The notes: generated by a model not told the origin, from the sequence alone. Counted from the first letter of the stretch, positions 19,110 through 27,227 are shown. The stretch: DNA of 35,397 nt from Cognatishimia sp. F0-27 (GCF_020667845.1 NZ_JAFMPQ010000045.1:1-35397); one strand, 5' to 3'. Made by a program: numbers and translations.

Positions 19110-19664
19110 ATGACACGCGATGCACTGGACCTCACGGTGCGTGATGGGCTGCCGGAGGCGCTTCAGGTGCTTCTGGCCGAGTTTCCCCGGCAGGGCTGGG
19201 AGCGGCACCCGCATTTCGCCGGGCTGGTGCAGTTCTGGCTCGACCGGCATGCCATGTTCCGCAAGCTGACCGCCGTGATGCTGGAGGACGCGGAAGCCGC
19301 GATGGACGCGCGGCTTGATCCGCAGGCGCATCTGCCACGGCTGTCGCGGTTCGGGGGAATGCTGGTCAGCCAGCTCCATGGCCATCATCAGATCGAAGAC
19401 ACCCATTATTTCCCGGTTTTGACCCGGATCGAGCAACCCCTTGAGCGGGGTTTCGCGATCCTCGACAAGGACCATCACGCGCTTGATGGTTTGCTCGCGC
19501 GGTTTACGGATGCGGCGAATGGCGTGCTGCAAGGTGGCGCGGAGGTCGGCCCGTTCCGCGAGGAGCTTCTCTCGTTTCAGCGGTTCCTTGATCGGCACAT
19601 CGAAGATGAAGAGGATCTGATCGTCCCGGTGATCCTCAAGCACGGTCCCGACGGCTTGCACTGA
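19110..19664 (+). CDS. Hemerythrin/HHE-domain protein
   Basis: The product is 184 residues and all-helical. Candidate di-iron ligands follow the HHE order: His in LDRHAMFRKL, the HGHHQIEDTHYF cluster supplying His and Glu, DKDHHALDG, and DRHIEDEEDLIVPVIL supplying His and Asp/Glu. This fits O2- or NO-binding or iron-storing HHE proteins of the cytosol. The start is preceded by GAGGGAG. It lies between an ABM-domain protein and a convergent secreted protein, and neither fixes its role. Confidence 0.85.
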   Translation: MTRDALDLTVRDGLPEALQVLLAEFPRQGWERHPHFAGLVQFWLDRHAMFRKLTAVMLEDAEAAMDARLDPQAHLPRLSRFGGMLVSQLHGHHQIEDTHYFPVLTRIEQPLERGFAILDKDHHALDGLLARFTDAANGVLQGGAEVGPFREELLSFQRFLDRHIEDEEDLIVPVILKHGPDGLH

Positions 19665-19676
19665 CCGCGAGGACGG

Positions 19677-20081
19677 CTACACCGCCGCGTCGGACGGACA
19701 GTCGCGGAATGCCTGCACGGGGCGCGCGGCCCCGGAGAGATCCACCGTCACGGTTTGCTCTCCGAGAATGGCTGTGGCGGTGTCGTTGAATTGCAGCCCA
19801 TCGAGGACATTGCCAAAGCCGCGATCCGTAACGGTCACCGTCTTGCCGTCGATCTGATGCCGTGTGGTCGAGATCTCCAGCGCTGCCCCCCCTGAAAAGC
19901 GGATTGAAAACACAGCCGCACGCTCCCATCCCTCGGGACGGGTGATTGCGATGGTGTAGAGCGCCCCGTCAAAGGTCATGCGCAGCTGAGTTTCGTGTTG
20001 GACCGTGCAAACCGGGCTCGCTGTGAATTCCCAGGCATGGAGCGGGGATGCCAGACTGCAGAGGAGAAGACCGATGCGCAT
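19677..20081 (-). CDS. Secreted hypothetical protein
   Basis: The product is 134 residues with a signal peptide (MRIGLLLCSLASPLHA-W). The mature protein begins WEFTASPVCTVQH and is rich in short beta-strand patterns. It contains VTDRGFGNVLDGLQFNDTATA and two Cys, one near each end (SPVC and FRDC), that could form a disulfide. I recognise it as a type found in Rhodobacterales but know no function. The start is uncertain: in-frame ATGs at 20102 and 20111 would lengthen the N-terminus, and none has a good Shine-Dalgarno. I take 20081 because it gives a clean signal peptide. It is convergent with the hemerythrin gene, 12 nt apart. Confidence 0.65.
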   Translation of the reverse strand: MRIGLLLCSLASPLHAWEFTASPVCTVQHETQLRMTFDGALYTIAITRPEGWERAAVFSIRFSGGAALEISTTRHQIDGKTVTVTDRGFGNVLDGLQFNDTATAILGEQTVTVDLSGAARPVQAFRDCPSDAAV

Positions 20082-20241
20082 AAAATGCAAATTAGAGTGC
20101 ATGGTCCTCATGGCAACCGCATGCGGCGCCGCTCCCGCGCAGGAAGGTGGCGGTGCTGCGCAGCGGAAGGGTCAACGTACTGGATGCCCGCGCGCGGCGG
20201 CGAGGGCGACGCTTTGTCTGGGCATCCAGCCGTTGAGGCCG

Positions 20242-20529
20242 TCAGCTTCCGCCGTCCGTGCCAGCAGGCAGAGCAATGGCCGTCCGTTCGAGCGCGTCGA
20301 TGGTCGAAATGCCGTCTTCGCCTTCGGAGTTGAAAGTCAGGATCACGCGGTCGCCCGCACCGAGATCTGCGGGGATCATGAGATCGGATGGCAGGGACCA
20401 CACTGTCAGGTCCGTGAGCACCAGCACATTGCTCAGACGATCATGGGCCAGAACCAGCCCGGTGGTTTCGTCAGCAACAACAGGAGCAGCAACCAAAGCG
20501 GCAAGAGCCGCAGCGAAAAGAGTGCGCAT
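20242..20529 (-). CDS. Small secreted protein, DUF1344-like
   Basis: The product is 95 residues with a signal peptide (MRTLFAAALAALVAAPVVA-D). The mature part of about 75 residues has the DUF1344-like pattern: TGLVLAHDRLSNVLVLTD, then a hydrophobic SLPSDL, then ADLGAGDRVILTFNSEGEDG. This is a small beta-barrel layout in which a GDxV(I)xLTF strand follows a turn. Its role is unknown. It may share a transcript with the secreted gene at 19677-20081, which starts 160 nt downstream. Shine-Dalgarno is weak. Confidence 0.6.
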   Translation of the reverse strand: MRTLFAAALAALVAAPVVADETTGLVLAHDRLSNVLVLTDLTVWSLPSDLMIPADLGAGDRVILTFNSEGEDGISTIDALERTAIALPAGTDGGS

Positions 20530-20867
20530 CTAGCGATGTCCAAAATGAGGAAAGCGCTCTCGGCACGTCTCGTGCCTGCAGCCGCCGAGTGGAGCCTCGC
20601 ACCCGGATGTCGTGCAGATGGGGTGCTGTTGGCGATGCACAAGAGCCTTGTGACGATTTATTTTTGAGGCTCGCAAACCAGCGCGCGATGCGGGGCCGGG
20701 AGTTGCCGTCGGTGCGCGCCATGGGGAGGTCCGCGACGGGTGTTTGGAGATGTGTTGCGTTGAATTTTCAGAAGTGACCGAGGCCGTTGATCGCATTTCA
20801 TACCGAGATGGGGTGCAATCGCGCGCGCCGACCCCATCTTATGGCGAGATCAACGCGGAGAATCATC
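20530..20867. other. Intergenic stretch with a 9-bp inverted repeat
   Basis: The 338 bp between divergent genes contain no credible gene. AGATGGGGT at 20806-20814 is the exact reverse complement of ACCCCATCT at 20831-20839, with 16 nt between. The second arm ends 28 bp before the start codon of the zinc-ribbon gene, where an operator or a leader hairpin would be expected. Confidence 0.55.
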
Positions 20868-21125
20868 ATGCAGTGCCCCATCGACGGAACCGATCTGGTC
20901 ATCAGCGAACGCAGCGGAGTCGAGATTGACTATTGTCCGAAATGCCGTGGTGTGTGGCTCGACCGGGGAGAGCTCGACAAGATCATCGAACGCTCCGGCA
21001 CGTTTGCCAAAAGCAGTCGCGACAGCGGCGGCGCGGAGCGCTTCGACAGTCAAGATCGCCGCAAGGACAAACGGTCCCGCAAGGAAGGCATCGGCGGATT
21101 TCTTGATGATCTGTTTGATTTCTAA
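20868..21125 (+). CDS. TFIIB-type zinc-ribbon protein
   Basis: The product is 85 residues. The N-terminal zinc ribbon (about 1-45) begins MQCPIDGTDLVISER and continues GVEIDYCPKCRGVWLDRGEL, the standard zf-TFIIB signature. Only three Cys are present because the first knuckle reads CPID instead of CPxC; the Asp may serve as the fourth ligand, a variant I believe is common in this family. The remainder is polar and basic (about 50-72) and ends in a short helix GGFLDDLFDF. The start is preceded by GGAG. The role is not known. Confidence 0.85.
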   Translation: MQCPIDGTDLVISERSGVEIDYCPKCRGVWLDRGELDKIIERSGTFAKSSRDSGGAERFDSQDRRKDKRSRKEGIGGFLDDLFDF

Positions 21126-21183
21126 GCCGGTTTCGTCCACGTTAACTTCGAGGACCCCGCGCGCGGATGGAAAGAGGAGCGTC

Positions 21184-21258
21184 ATGCGAACAGGCTTATG
21201 CATCGCGGCATTGGTGTTGCTGGCAGGGTGCGGCGTGCCTTTTGTCCCACTGATCTGA
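21184..21258 (+). CDS. 24-residue lipoprotein
   Basis: The frame runs MRTGLCIAALVLLAGC, a complete lipoprotein signal with lipobox LAGC, and ends GVPFVPLI. After lipid modification and cleavage at the Cys, only nine residues would remain. It has a good Shine-Dalgarno (AGAGGAG at proper spacing). It lies 58 nt after the zinc-ribbon gene on the same strand. Tiny lipoproteins of this form recur in Rhodobacterales to my recollection. It would be missed by length-filtered gene callers. Confidence 0.6.
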   Translation: MRTGLCIAALVLLAGCGVPFVPLI

Positions 21259-21443
21259 GCATGATTTGGCTCATTGGCACGTGGTTTGTGGTTGCGTTTC
21301 GCGGCGCAACCTGTCAGTGCAAAAGGGCTTAGACCTTCTTTCGATACCTGTCTTCCTTCACCGGCACGCAGTCTTTCGATTACGACGCGCCTATGCTGGA
21401 GCCGCTGCGCTGTGCAAGCGGTTGATATACAAGGAAATGACAG

Positions 21444-21650
21444 ATGGCCACTGGCACTGTAAAATGGTTCAACTCCACCAAAGGCTTCGGCTTTATCGCG
21501 CCTGAGAGCGGCGGCAAGGACGTGTTCGTGCACATCTCTGCTGTTGAGCGTTCGGGCCTGACCGGCCTCGCGGACAACCAGAAAGTGACCTACGACCTCG
21601 AATCCGGCCGCGACGGCCGCGAGAGCGCAGTGAACCTGGAACTCGTGTAA
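21444..21650 (+). CDS. Cold-shock protein
   Basis: The product is 68 residues, one CSD domain. The RNA-binding motifs RNP1 (KGFGFIAP) and RNP2 (VFVHIS) are intact, and the start MATGTVKWFN is typical. It binds single-stranded nucleic acid and melts RNA structure. AAGGAA precedes the ATG. The leader after the lipoprotein gene is about 185 nt, long enough for the usual regulatory 5' UTR. A strong terminator follows at 21680, so it is a separate unit. Paralogues are usual in this group, so I assign no letter. Confidence 0.95.
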   Translation: MATGTVKWFNSTKGFGFIAPESGGKDVFVHISAVERSGLTGLADNQKVTYDLESGRDGRESAVNLELV

Positions 21651-21679
21651 GGCTTCACTGCCCTTACCGATGTGATGCG

Positions 21680-21708
21680 ACGCGGTCCCTTTGGGGCCGC
21701 GTTTTTTT
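21680..21708 (+). terminator. Rho-independent terminator of the cold-shock gene
   Basis: ACGCGGTCCC pairs with GGGGCCGCGT (ten pairs, one G-T) around TTT, followed by a further run of T residues. Confidence 0.93.
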
Positions 21709-22153
21709 GTGTTTTCGCGGAGTGCCTCGCGAATCGGCGGTTAACGCTTTGATTTGGCGTCTGTTTGTGGCTGGCACAAAGCATGCACATCCTATGCACA
21801 TTCCATGCGCATGAGTGTGCGGGTTGGGCGTGGTCAACGGTGCGGTCGGTGGGTGCGGGGTTGCGCGCGAATGTCGGGGCCGATCCTTGGGGCGTCGGGC
21901 CGCTCTTGGCATGTCGCTCCTTTTGCGGAGTGTGACGGGAAGATCCGCCGCGCGCGGTATCACAACCCGGGATCGGGGCGCGGGGGAGACGGCCCGCGGT
22001 GCTGCGTTCGGGTCGTGTGTTCCCGGGCGCTTTATGGGTGCCGTGTCATTGCTCCGGTCGCCTGTCGTGCTTGGGTGGCCAAAGAGCCGACCCGTCCGGG
22101 CGGGCCGTCTCTCGCGCGGCGGCCTTTGGCCTTGATTCCGCGTGGTTTGCTGC
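21709..22153. other. Gene-free stretch with tandem and inverted repeats
   Basis: No plausible gene in 445 bp. Three 11-bp units in tandem, ATGCACATCCT, ATGCACATTCC and ATGCGCATGAG, occupy 21783-21815. Further right, GGCCAAAG (22077-22084) and CTTTGGCC (22124-22131) form a perfect 8-bp inverted repeat spanning 39 GC-rich nt, downstream of the minus-strand gene ending at 22154, where it could fold as a 3'-UTR structure. Confidence 0.6.
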
Positions 22154-22492
22154 CTAGCGGCAGAGTTCGATCCCGTAGAGCCCTTCATTGCGCAGCGCAA
22201 CGGGCATAGGCCCGTCTGCCGTATCGATCCAGATGAGAAACAGGCGGAAAAAGTCGTTCCCGGAATCGCCGACACAGGACACATCGTACAGCGCTGCGTC
22301 CATCCCGCGGACGTTTGTCTTGTTTTCAATCACGCAATTGCGTTCGCACGTATAATACTCGTTGTTCGCAATCGGTGTTTGCCCAACGCATCCGTCGTCA
22401 ACGTAGCAGAGCCCAGCGAGCGACCCCTGAGCCTGTGCTAACGTCGGAACACAGAGCGCAAAAAGCATTGCCAATTTCCTGCCGACGGTCAT
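22154..22492 (-). CDS. Cys-rich secreted protein, cotranscribed with uvrB
   Basis: The product is 112 residues with a signal peptide (MTVGRKLAMLFALCVPTLAQA-Q). The mature part has six Cys (GLCY, DGCV, YTCE, RNCV, VSCV, ELCR), suggesting up to three disulfides, so it is probably periplasmic or exported. I know no family for it. The ATG at 22492 lies 4 nt after the uvrB stop (TGA-CGAC-ATG), with GAGGGTG as Shine-Dalgarno, so it almost certainly shares the uvrB transcript and perhaps its SOS control. Longer in-frame starts would lie inside uvrB and are unlikely. Confidence 0.65.
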   Translation of the reverse strand: MTVGRKLAMLFALCVPTLAQAQGSLAGLCYVDDGCVGQTPIANNEYYTCERNCVIENKTNVRGMDAALYDVSCVGDSGNDFFRLFLIWIDTADGPMPVALRNEGLYGIELCR

Positions 22493-22496
22493 GTCG

Positions 22497-24692
22497 TCAC
22501 CCTCGCTTCCTCCTTTTAACACCCCCACGCTGACCGGGGCGCCCGGCGGTTGAGCGGCCCTTGGCCTTGACCGCTTCGGCGGAGGCGCGTTCGACGGCTT
22601 GCTGGCGCGCGAGCGGGTCGTCGGCGACGGCGAGGTCGACGGCCTCAAGGCGTTTGACCTCGTCGCGCAGCCGTGCGGCCTCTTCGAATTCGAGGTTTTC
22701 GGCGGCCTTGCGCATGTCGGTGCGCAGCCCTTCGAGCACCGCCTGAAGGTTGCTGCCGGCGAGATTGTCGTCGACCTTGGCGGTGACGCGGTTCATGTCG
22801 ACATCGCCCTTGTAGAGACCGGCGAGGATGTCCTCGACGTTCTTCTTGACCGTCTCGGGGGTGATGCCGTGTTCTTCGTTATAGGCGATCTGCTTGTCGC
22901 GGCGGCGGTTGGTTTCGGCCAGCGCGCGCTCCATCGAGCCAGTCATGCGGTCGGCATACATGATGACGCGGCCATCGGCGTTTCGCGCGGCGCGGCCAAT
23001 GGTCTGGATCAGCGAGGTCTCGGAGCGCAAAAACCCTTCCTTGTCGGCATCGAGAATGGCGACCAGTCCGCATTCGGGAATGTCGAGACCCTCGCGCAGG
23101 AGGTTGATCCCGATCAGCACATCAAACGCGCCGAGCCGCAAGTCGCGCAGGATTTCGATCCGCTCGATCGTGTCGATATCGGAGTGCATGTAGCGGACCT
23201 TGATGCCCTGTTCATGCATGTATTCTGTGAGATCCTCGGCCATGCGCTTGGTGAGCGTGGTCGCAAGCGTCCGGTATCCCGCAGCGGTGACGCGGCGCAC
23301 CTCGTCGAGCAGATCGTCGACCTGCATCTCAACGGGGCGGATCTCCACCTGCGGGTCGAGCAGGCCGGTGGGGCGGATGACCTGTTCGGTGAACACGCCG
23401 CCCGCCTGCTCCAACTCCCAGGAGGCGGGCGTGGCGGAGACAAAGACCGATTGCGGGCGCATGGCGTCCCATTCCTCGAACTTGAGCGGGCGGTTGTCCA
23501 TGCAGGAGGGCAGGCGGAACCCGTGCTCGGCCAGCGTGAACTTGCGCCGGTAGTCACCCTTATACATGCCGCCGATCTGGGGGACGGAAACGTGGGATTC
23601 ATCGGCGAAGACAATGGCGTTGTCGGGGATGAATTCGAAGAGCGTGGGCGGCGGCTCACCCGGCGCGCGGCCCGTGAGATAGCGCGAATAGTTCTCGATC
23701 CCGTTGCAGACGCCGGTCGCTTCCAGCATCTCGATGTCGAAATTGGTGCGCTGTTCAAGGCGCTGCGCCTCCAGCAGCTTGCCTTCGTTCACAAGCTGGT
23801 CGAGACGCTGCTTGAGCTCTTTCTTGATCTGGATGACCGCCTGCTGCATCGTCGGGCGCGGCGTGACGTAGTGGCTGTTGGCATACAGGCGGATGCGCTC
23901 GAAACCGTCGGTTTTCTTGCCCGTCAGGGGGTCAAATTCGGTGATGCCTTCCAGCTCTTCGCCGAAAAAGCTCAGTTTCCAGGCGCGGTCCTCAAGGTGG
24001 GCGGGCCAGACTTCGAGGCTGTCGCCGCGCACCCGGAAGGAGCCGCGCTGGAATGCCTGATCGTTGCGGCGATATTGCTGCGCCACCAGATCGGCCATGA
24101 CCTTGCGTTGGTCATACTCGCGGCCGACATGCAGATCCTGCGTCATGGCCCCGTAGGTCTCGACCGAACCAATGCCGTAGATGCAGGAGACCGAGGCCAC
24201 GATGATCACGTCGTCGCGTTCGAGCAGGGCGCGGGTGGCCGAGTGGCGCATCCGGTCGATCTGTTCGTTGATCTGCGATTCTTTCTCGATATAGGTGTCG
24301 GAGCGCGGCACGTAGGCTTCGGGTTGGTAATAATCGTAATAGCTGACGAAATATTCCACCGCGTTGTCAGGGAAGAAGCCCTTGAACTCGCCGTAAAGCT
24401 GGGCTGCCAGCGTCTTGTTGGGCGCGAGGATGATCGCGGGGCGCTGGGTTTCCTCGATGATCTTGGCCATGGTGAAGGTCTTGCCGGTGCCGGTTGCGCC
24501 AAGCAGCACCTGATCGCGCTCGCCGTTGCGCACGCCTTCGGACAGCTCGGCAATGGCGGTGGGCTGGTCACCGGCGGCTTCGAATTCGGTGTGCATCGTG
24601 AAGCGGATGCCACCTTCGAGCTTTTCGCGTGTCCGCACATCGGGGGCGGCGGCGTGCAGCACGGGCATCTGCTCGGGGCTGTTATTGTGCAT
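22497..24692 (-). CDS. uvrB: Excinuclease ABC subunit B
   Basis: Damage-recognition helicase of nucleotide excision repair; loads on DNA with UvrA and positions UvrC. The product is 731 residues; relatives are about 670, the difference being an N-terminal lead of about 30 residues and a basic C-terminal tail ([15 protein letters not shown]). Motifs in order: Walker [11 protein letters not shown], the beta-hairpin [12 protein letters not shown] used to verify damage, DESHVSVPQ (motif II), [10 protein letters not shown] (motif III), [10 protein letters not shown] (motif V), QTIGRAARN (motif VI) and the UvrC-binding UVR motif [17 protein letters not shown]. The start at 24692 is preceded by GGAGGG. 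A LexA box lies 15 bp upstream. Confidence 0.97.
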   Translation of the reverse strand: MHNNSPEQMPVLHAAAPDVRTREKLEGGIRFTMHTEFEAAGDQPTAIAELSEGVRNGERDQVLLGATGTGKTFTMAKIIEETQRPAIILAPNKTLAAQLYGEFKGFFPDNAVEYFVSYYDYYQPEAYVPRSDTYIEKESQINEQIDRMRHSATRALLERDDVIIVASVSCIYGIGSVETYGAMTQDLHVGREYDQRKVMADLVAQQYRRNDQAFQRGSFRVRGDSLEVWPAHLEDRAWKLSFFGEELEGITEFDPLTGKKTDGFERIRLYANSHYVTPRPTMQQAVIQIKKELKQRLDQLVNEGKLLEAQRLEQRTNFDIEMLEATGVCNGIENYSRYLTGRAPGEPPPTLFEFIPDNAIVFADESHVSVPQIGGMYKGDYRRKFTLAEHGFRLPSCMDNRPLKFEEWDAMRPQSVFVSATPASWELEQAGGVFTEQVIRPTGLLDPQVEIRPVEMQVDDLLDEVRRVTAAGYRTLATTLTKRMAEDLTEYMHEQGIKVRYMHSDIDTIERIEILRDLRLGAFDVLIGINLLREGLDIPECGLVAILDADKEGFLRSETSLIQTIGRAARNADGRVIMYADRMTGSMERALAETNRRRDKQIAYNEEHGITPETVKKNVEDILAGLYKGDVDMNRVTAKVDDNLAGSNLQAVLEGLRTDMRKAAENLEFEEAARLRDEVKRLEAVDLAVADDPLARQQAVERASAEAVKAKGRSTAGRPGQRGGVKRRKRG

Positions 24693-24706
24693 GAAACCCT
24701 CCGATT

Positions 24707-24721
24707 GTTCGCACTTTGTTC
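24707..24721. promoter_or_regulatory. LexA (SOS) box upstream of uvrB
   Basis: GTTCGCACTTTGTTC matches GTTC-N7-GTTC, the direct-repeat LexA operator of alphaproteobacteria, exactly. It ends 15 bp from the uvrB start codon on the minus strand, where LexA would block transcription. Its position beside a known SOS-type gene supports the call. Confidence 0.9.
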
Positions 24722-24969
24722 GAATATCACACCCGTTCGGGAAAGGCACGGGGGCGGTTTGTGTGGCTGCGTCGTTCCCCGCGGGATATAGGGCGCATCC
24801 GCGTCGATCCCAAGCGCTTTGGACGCCTCGCGATTCCGAGTCGACGCGCGCGGGGCCGGATCGCGGAGGGAAGAGTTGGCCATCGCGCGGTCCTGTCAGG
24901 CCAGCGTGACGCCATCTTGTCGCAGGAAGCTGACGGTGGGATTGGAGGCGCTGGGTGCATTCTTCTTTG

Positions 24970-24984
24970 TTAACAATTTGTTAA
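24970..24984. promoter_or_regulatory. CtrA-like binding site (TTAA-N7-TTAA)
   Basis: The sequence TTAACAATTTGTTAA fits the full CtrA consensus TTAA-N7-TTAA and is palindromic apart from the central base; one flanking base on each side extends it to GTTAACAATTTGTTAAC. It is also a direct repeat of TTTGTTAAC at 24966 and 24977. It stands out in a GC-rich genome. It is 278 bp from the uvrB start and 298 bp from the next gene, so the controlled transcript is unclear. Confidence 0.6.
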
Positions 24985-25230
24985 CGGCAATCGGGAGTGT
25001 TGGTGGCAAAGAGGCACATCATTGGTGATGAAAGAAATCATTTGGCTAAACAGATGGGGCATTCTTATCTTTGGGTAAGCAAGCAGACGGTTTGGTCGGG
25101 TTTCGGTTCGCACACACCCACCCCTCGCTCCCCGCGGGCCAAGGTTCGGCCAAACCCTGCTTGTGGTTGCGCCCTGTATGTCCGATTTGGTTTTTGTGCC
25201 GCCTGCGTCAACGCAGCAAGGTCTGGGTGC

Positions 25231-25259
25231 TTGCCTGCGTCGCAGGAATCTCCGATAAG
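25231..25259 (+). promoter_or_regulatory. Possible sigma70-type promoter of the NDUFS4-like gene
   Basis: TTGCCT (25231-25236) and GATAAG (25254-25259) are separated by 17 bp, and the start codon follows at 25282 with AGGAG before it. The spacing is ideal, but both hexamers deviate from consensus. Confidence 0.35.
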
Positions 25260-25281
25260 GCTGCAAGCACAGGAGTTTGCC

Positions 25282-25593
25282 ATGCGCGCACGCATTTTCC
25301 AGCCGGCCCGGACGGCCATGTCGTCGGGACAGGGCAAGACGAAGCACTGGGTGCTTGAGTTTGCACCCGAATCGGCCCGTGAAGTGGATCCCTTGATGGG
25401 ATGGACCTCGTCATCGGACACGCAAAGTCAGGTTCGGCTGAAATTCGAGAGCAAGGACGCCGCGCTGGCCTATGCCAAGGAGCATGGCATTGATGCGCTC
25501 GTGTTCGAGCCGCAGAAGCGCCGCCAGAACATTCGCCCCCGGGGATATGCGGAGAATTTTGCGGTGGACCGTCGGGGTGCCTGGACGCATTGA
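25282..25593 (+). CDS. NDUFS4-like accessory subunit of complex I
   Basis: The product is 103 residues, matching the ETC complex I subunit conserved region (NDUFS4/18-kDa) found in mitochondria and alphaproteobacteria. Visible are [11 protein letters not shown], the strand [31 protein letters not shown] (the conserved WxxSxD-type core), the helix [13 protein letters not shown] and the C-terminal [18 protein letters not shown]. In complex I this subunit sits near the NADH-oxidising arm on the cytoplasmic side and stabilises it. The gene is not in the nuo operon here, as is usual. AGGAG precedes the ATG at 25282. Confidence 0.9.
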   Translation: MRARIFQPARTAMSSGQGKTKHWVLEFAPESAREVDPLMGWTSSSDTQSQVRLKFESKDAALAYAKEHGIDALVFEPQKRRQNIRPRGYAENFAVDRRGAWTH

Positions 25594-25666
25594 GGCGCGT
25601 CCCGGTAACGGTGTGGCGGCGCCTGCGGAAGGGCTCCGGAGACCACCGATTTCAGATCCGGTGACG

Positions 25667-25689
25667 GGCGCCCCACTGGGCGCCTTTTT
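25667..25689 (+). terminator. Rho-independent terminator of the NDUFS4-like gene
   Basis: GGCGCC (25667-25672) and GGCGCC (25679-25684) form a stem around CCACTG, followed by TTTTT. It lies 73 nt after the stop codon. Confidence 0.85.
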
Positions 25690-25710
25690 CATATGTCTGG
25701 GGGCATGGCG

Positions 25711-27135
25711 ATGGCAGGCAAGGCTCTGAACAAGGCGAATCTTGCAGCGCTGGGCGCAGAGACGCTGGCCGATCTGCTGCTGGAATGCGTCAAGGGGGAT
25801 GCGGCCCGCCAGCGCAGGGTCCGGATGGCTCTGGCCGCGGATCTGGGACCGGAGGCGGTCGCGGCGGATGTGCGCAAGCGGTTTGCCTCGATCCGGCGGG
25901 GACGCAGCTTCATCTCGCGCAAGACGCAAAAGACCCTGGCAAAGGAATTGGCCGATCTCACGACGCTGATCGAGACGCGTATCGCCCCGGAGGCCCCGGA
26001 TCTCGGCTTTGAGTTGCTGTGGGCGCAGCTGCACCTTGCGGCCGGCATCCATGAGCGCACCGATGACAGCCGGGGCACGATCGGCGACGCGATGGCAGGC
26101 ACGATGGAGGCGGTCGCGCGGCTGGCCCCGACGCTGACGAAGGACCCAGAGGCGCTGGCGGAGGATGTGTTCGAGGCGGTTTCCGTCGACGGCTATGGCG
26201 CGTTCGATCATGCGGTGCAGGCGCTGGCGGATGCCCTCGGCGACAGCGGGTTGGCGCGGCTGAAATCGCTGGCCGAAACGGCGCGTGCCGCGCCGCTGAG
26301 CGAGGCTGACCTCATGCTCTACGGGTTCATCACCGACCCGGGCCAGCGCGCGGACCGGGCGCGGGTGGCGCGCGACCGAACCGTTGCCATGATCCTTCAG
26401 GATGTCGCGGACCTTCAGGGTGACGTGGACGCGTGGCTGGCACGCTATACGCCCGAGCAACTGACCTTCCACACCATCGCCCCTGAAGCCGCCGCCCGCC
26501 TGTTGGAGGCGGGACGTGCGCAAGAGGCGTTGAGGCTTGTCGAAGCCGCGTTACCGAATGATGACCTCTGGCTCGACAAGGCGGATCTGGACGCGGCGCA
26601 TTTCGCCTGTCTGGAGGCTCTGGGCCGGACGGAGGATCTGCGCGCCGCGCTGTGGAGGCGGTTCGAGACCCGGCTTTGCCCCGCCGCGCTGCGCCGTCAT
26701 CTGAAGCTGCTGCCGGATTTCGACGATATCGAGGCGGAGGAGGCAGCACGGCAGCACGTGCTTGCGTTTGCCCCCGTCGAAGCGGCGCTGGGTTTTGCCC
26801 TGGAGGCACCGGACATGACCCTCGCGGCGGAGCTGGTCATGGCACGGCACGCGGAGATTGACGGCGAGGCCTACGAGGTGCTGACGCCCCTTGCCGATGG
26901 CTTGACCGGCGCGCATCCGCTGGCGGCGGTGCTGCTGTGGCGGGCGATGATCGATTTTGCCCTGTCCCGTGCGCGCGCCGGACGCTATGGCCATGCTGCG
27001 CGGCATCTGGCCGCTTGTGCAGCGGCGGATGCGGAGATCATGGATTATGCCGGGCATCCGACGCATGAGGCATATTTGAGCGGGTTGCGCAGCGCGCATG
27101 GCCGGAAGTCGGGTTTCTGGCGGCGCGTCGATTGA
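25711..27135 (+). CDS. DUF6880 family protein
   Basis: The product is 474 residues from the ATG at 25711. The N-terminus, MAGKALNKANLAALGAETLA, followed by VAADVRKRFASIRRGRSFISR, matches DUF6880 proteins as I recall them. The body is a nearly continuous series of paired helices (for example RLLEAGRAQEALRLVEAAL and WLDKADLDAAHFACLEALG), so a TPR/alpha-solenoid scaffold is likely, but I see no catalytic motif. The C-terminal part (AVLLWRAMIDFALSRARAGRYGHAARHLAAC) is typical of the family. Two upstream ATGs (25693, 25705) lie within or just after the preceding terminator; GGGGG at 25699-25703 suits 25711 best. The function is unknown. Confidence 0.75.
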   Translation: MAGKALNKANLAALGAETLADLLLECVKGDAARQRRVRMALAADLGPEAVAADVRKRFASIRRGRSFISRKTQKTLAKELADLTTLIETRIAPEAPDLGFELLWAQLHLAAGIHERTDDSRGTIGDAMAGTMEAVARLAPTLTKDPEALAEDVFEAVSVDGYGAFDHAVQALADALGDSGLARLKSLAETARAAPLSEADLMLYGFITDPGQRADRARVARDRTVAMILQDVADLQGDVDAWLARYTPEQLTFHTIAPEAAARLLEAGRAQEALRLVEAALPNDDLWLDKADLDAAHFACLEALGRTEDLRAALWRRFETRLCPAALRRHLKLLPDFDDIEAEEAARQHVLAFAPVEAALGFALEAPDMTLAAELVMARHAEIDGEAYEVLTPLADGLTGAHPLAAVLLWRAMIDFALSRARAGRYGHAARHLAACAAADAEIMDYAGHPTHEAYLSGLRSAHGRKSGFWRRVD

Positions 27136-27227
27136 CCGGTCGGGCACGGTGGTCGCGGGGTTGAAATGGCGCGGGTCGGTCGTCGCCGCACTGGCCCAAC
27201 CGCGCGGAGGGCGTAAGAGGGTGTGTG

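Larger units (their letters stand above)
24722..25281. other. Intergenic stretch between uvrB and the NDUFS4-like gene
   Basis: No gene I can support in 560 bp. It contains the CtrA-like palindrome at 24970-24984 and, near the right end, a candidate promoter. The rest has no clear coding signal on either strand; open frames across 24997-25281 fuse with the NDUFS4-like gene but give a non-family leader. Confidence 0.6.

Noticed and set aside
21275-21290. A sigma54-like promoter (TGGCAC-N5-TTGT) upstream of the cold-shock gene
   Set aside because: The -12 element reads GT instead of GC, and cold-shock genes are not usually sigma54-dependent.
22599-24791. A 730-codon open frame on the plus strand opposite uvrB
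   Set aside because: It mirrors uvrB exactly, has no recognisable domain, and such antisense frames are common in GC-rich genomes.
24997-25281. A longer N-terminus for the NDUFS4-like protein
   Set aside because: The upstream in-frame residues match nothing in the family, and the ATG at 25282 has a good Shine-Dalgarno.
25594-25690. A possible tRNA, perhaps tRNA-Sec, because GATTTCAGATCC resembles a TCA anticodon loop
   Set aside because: The flanking sequence forms no acceptor stem and has no T-loop; the 3' part is the terminator of the NDUFS4-like gene.
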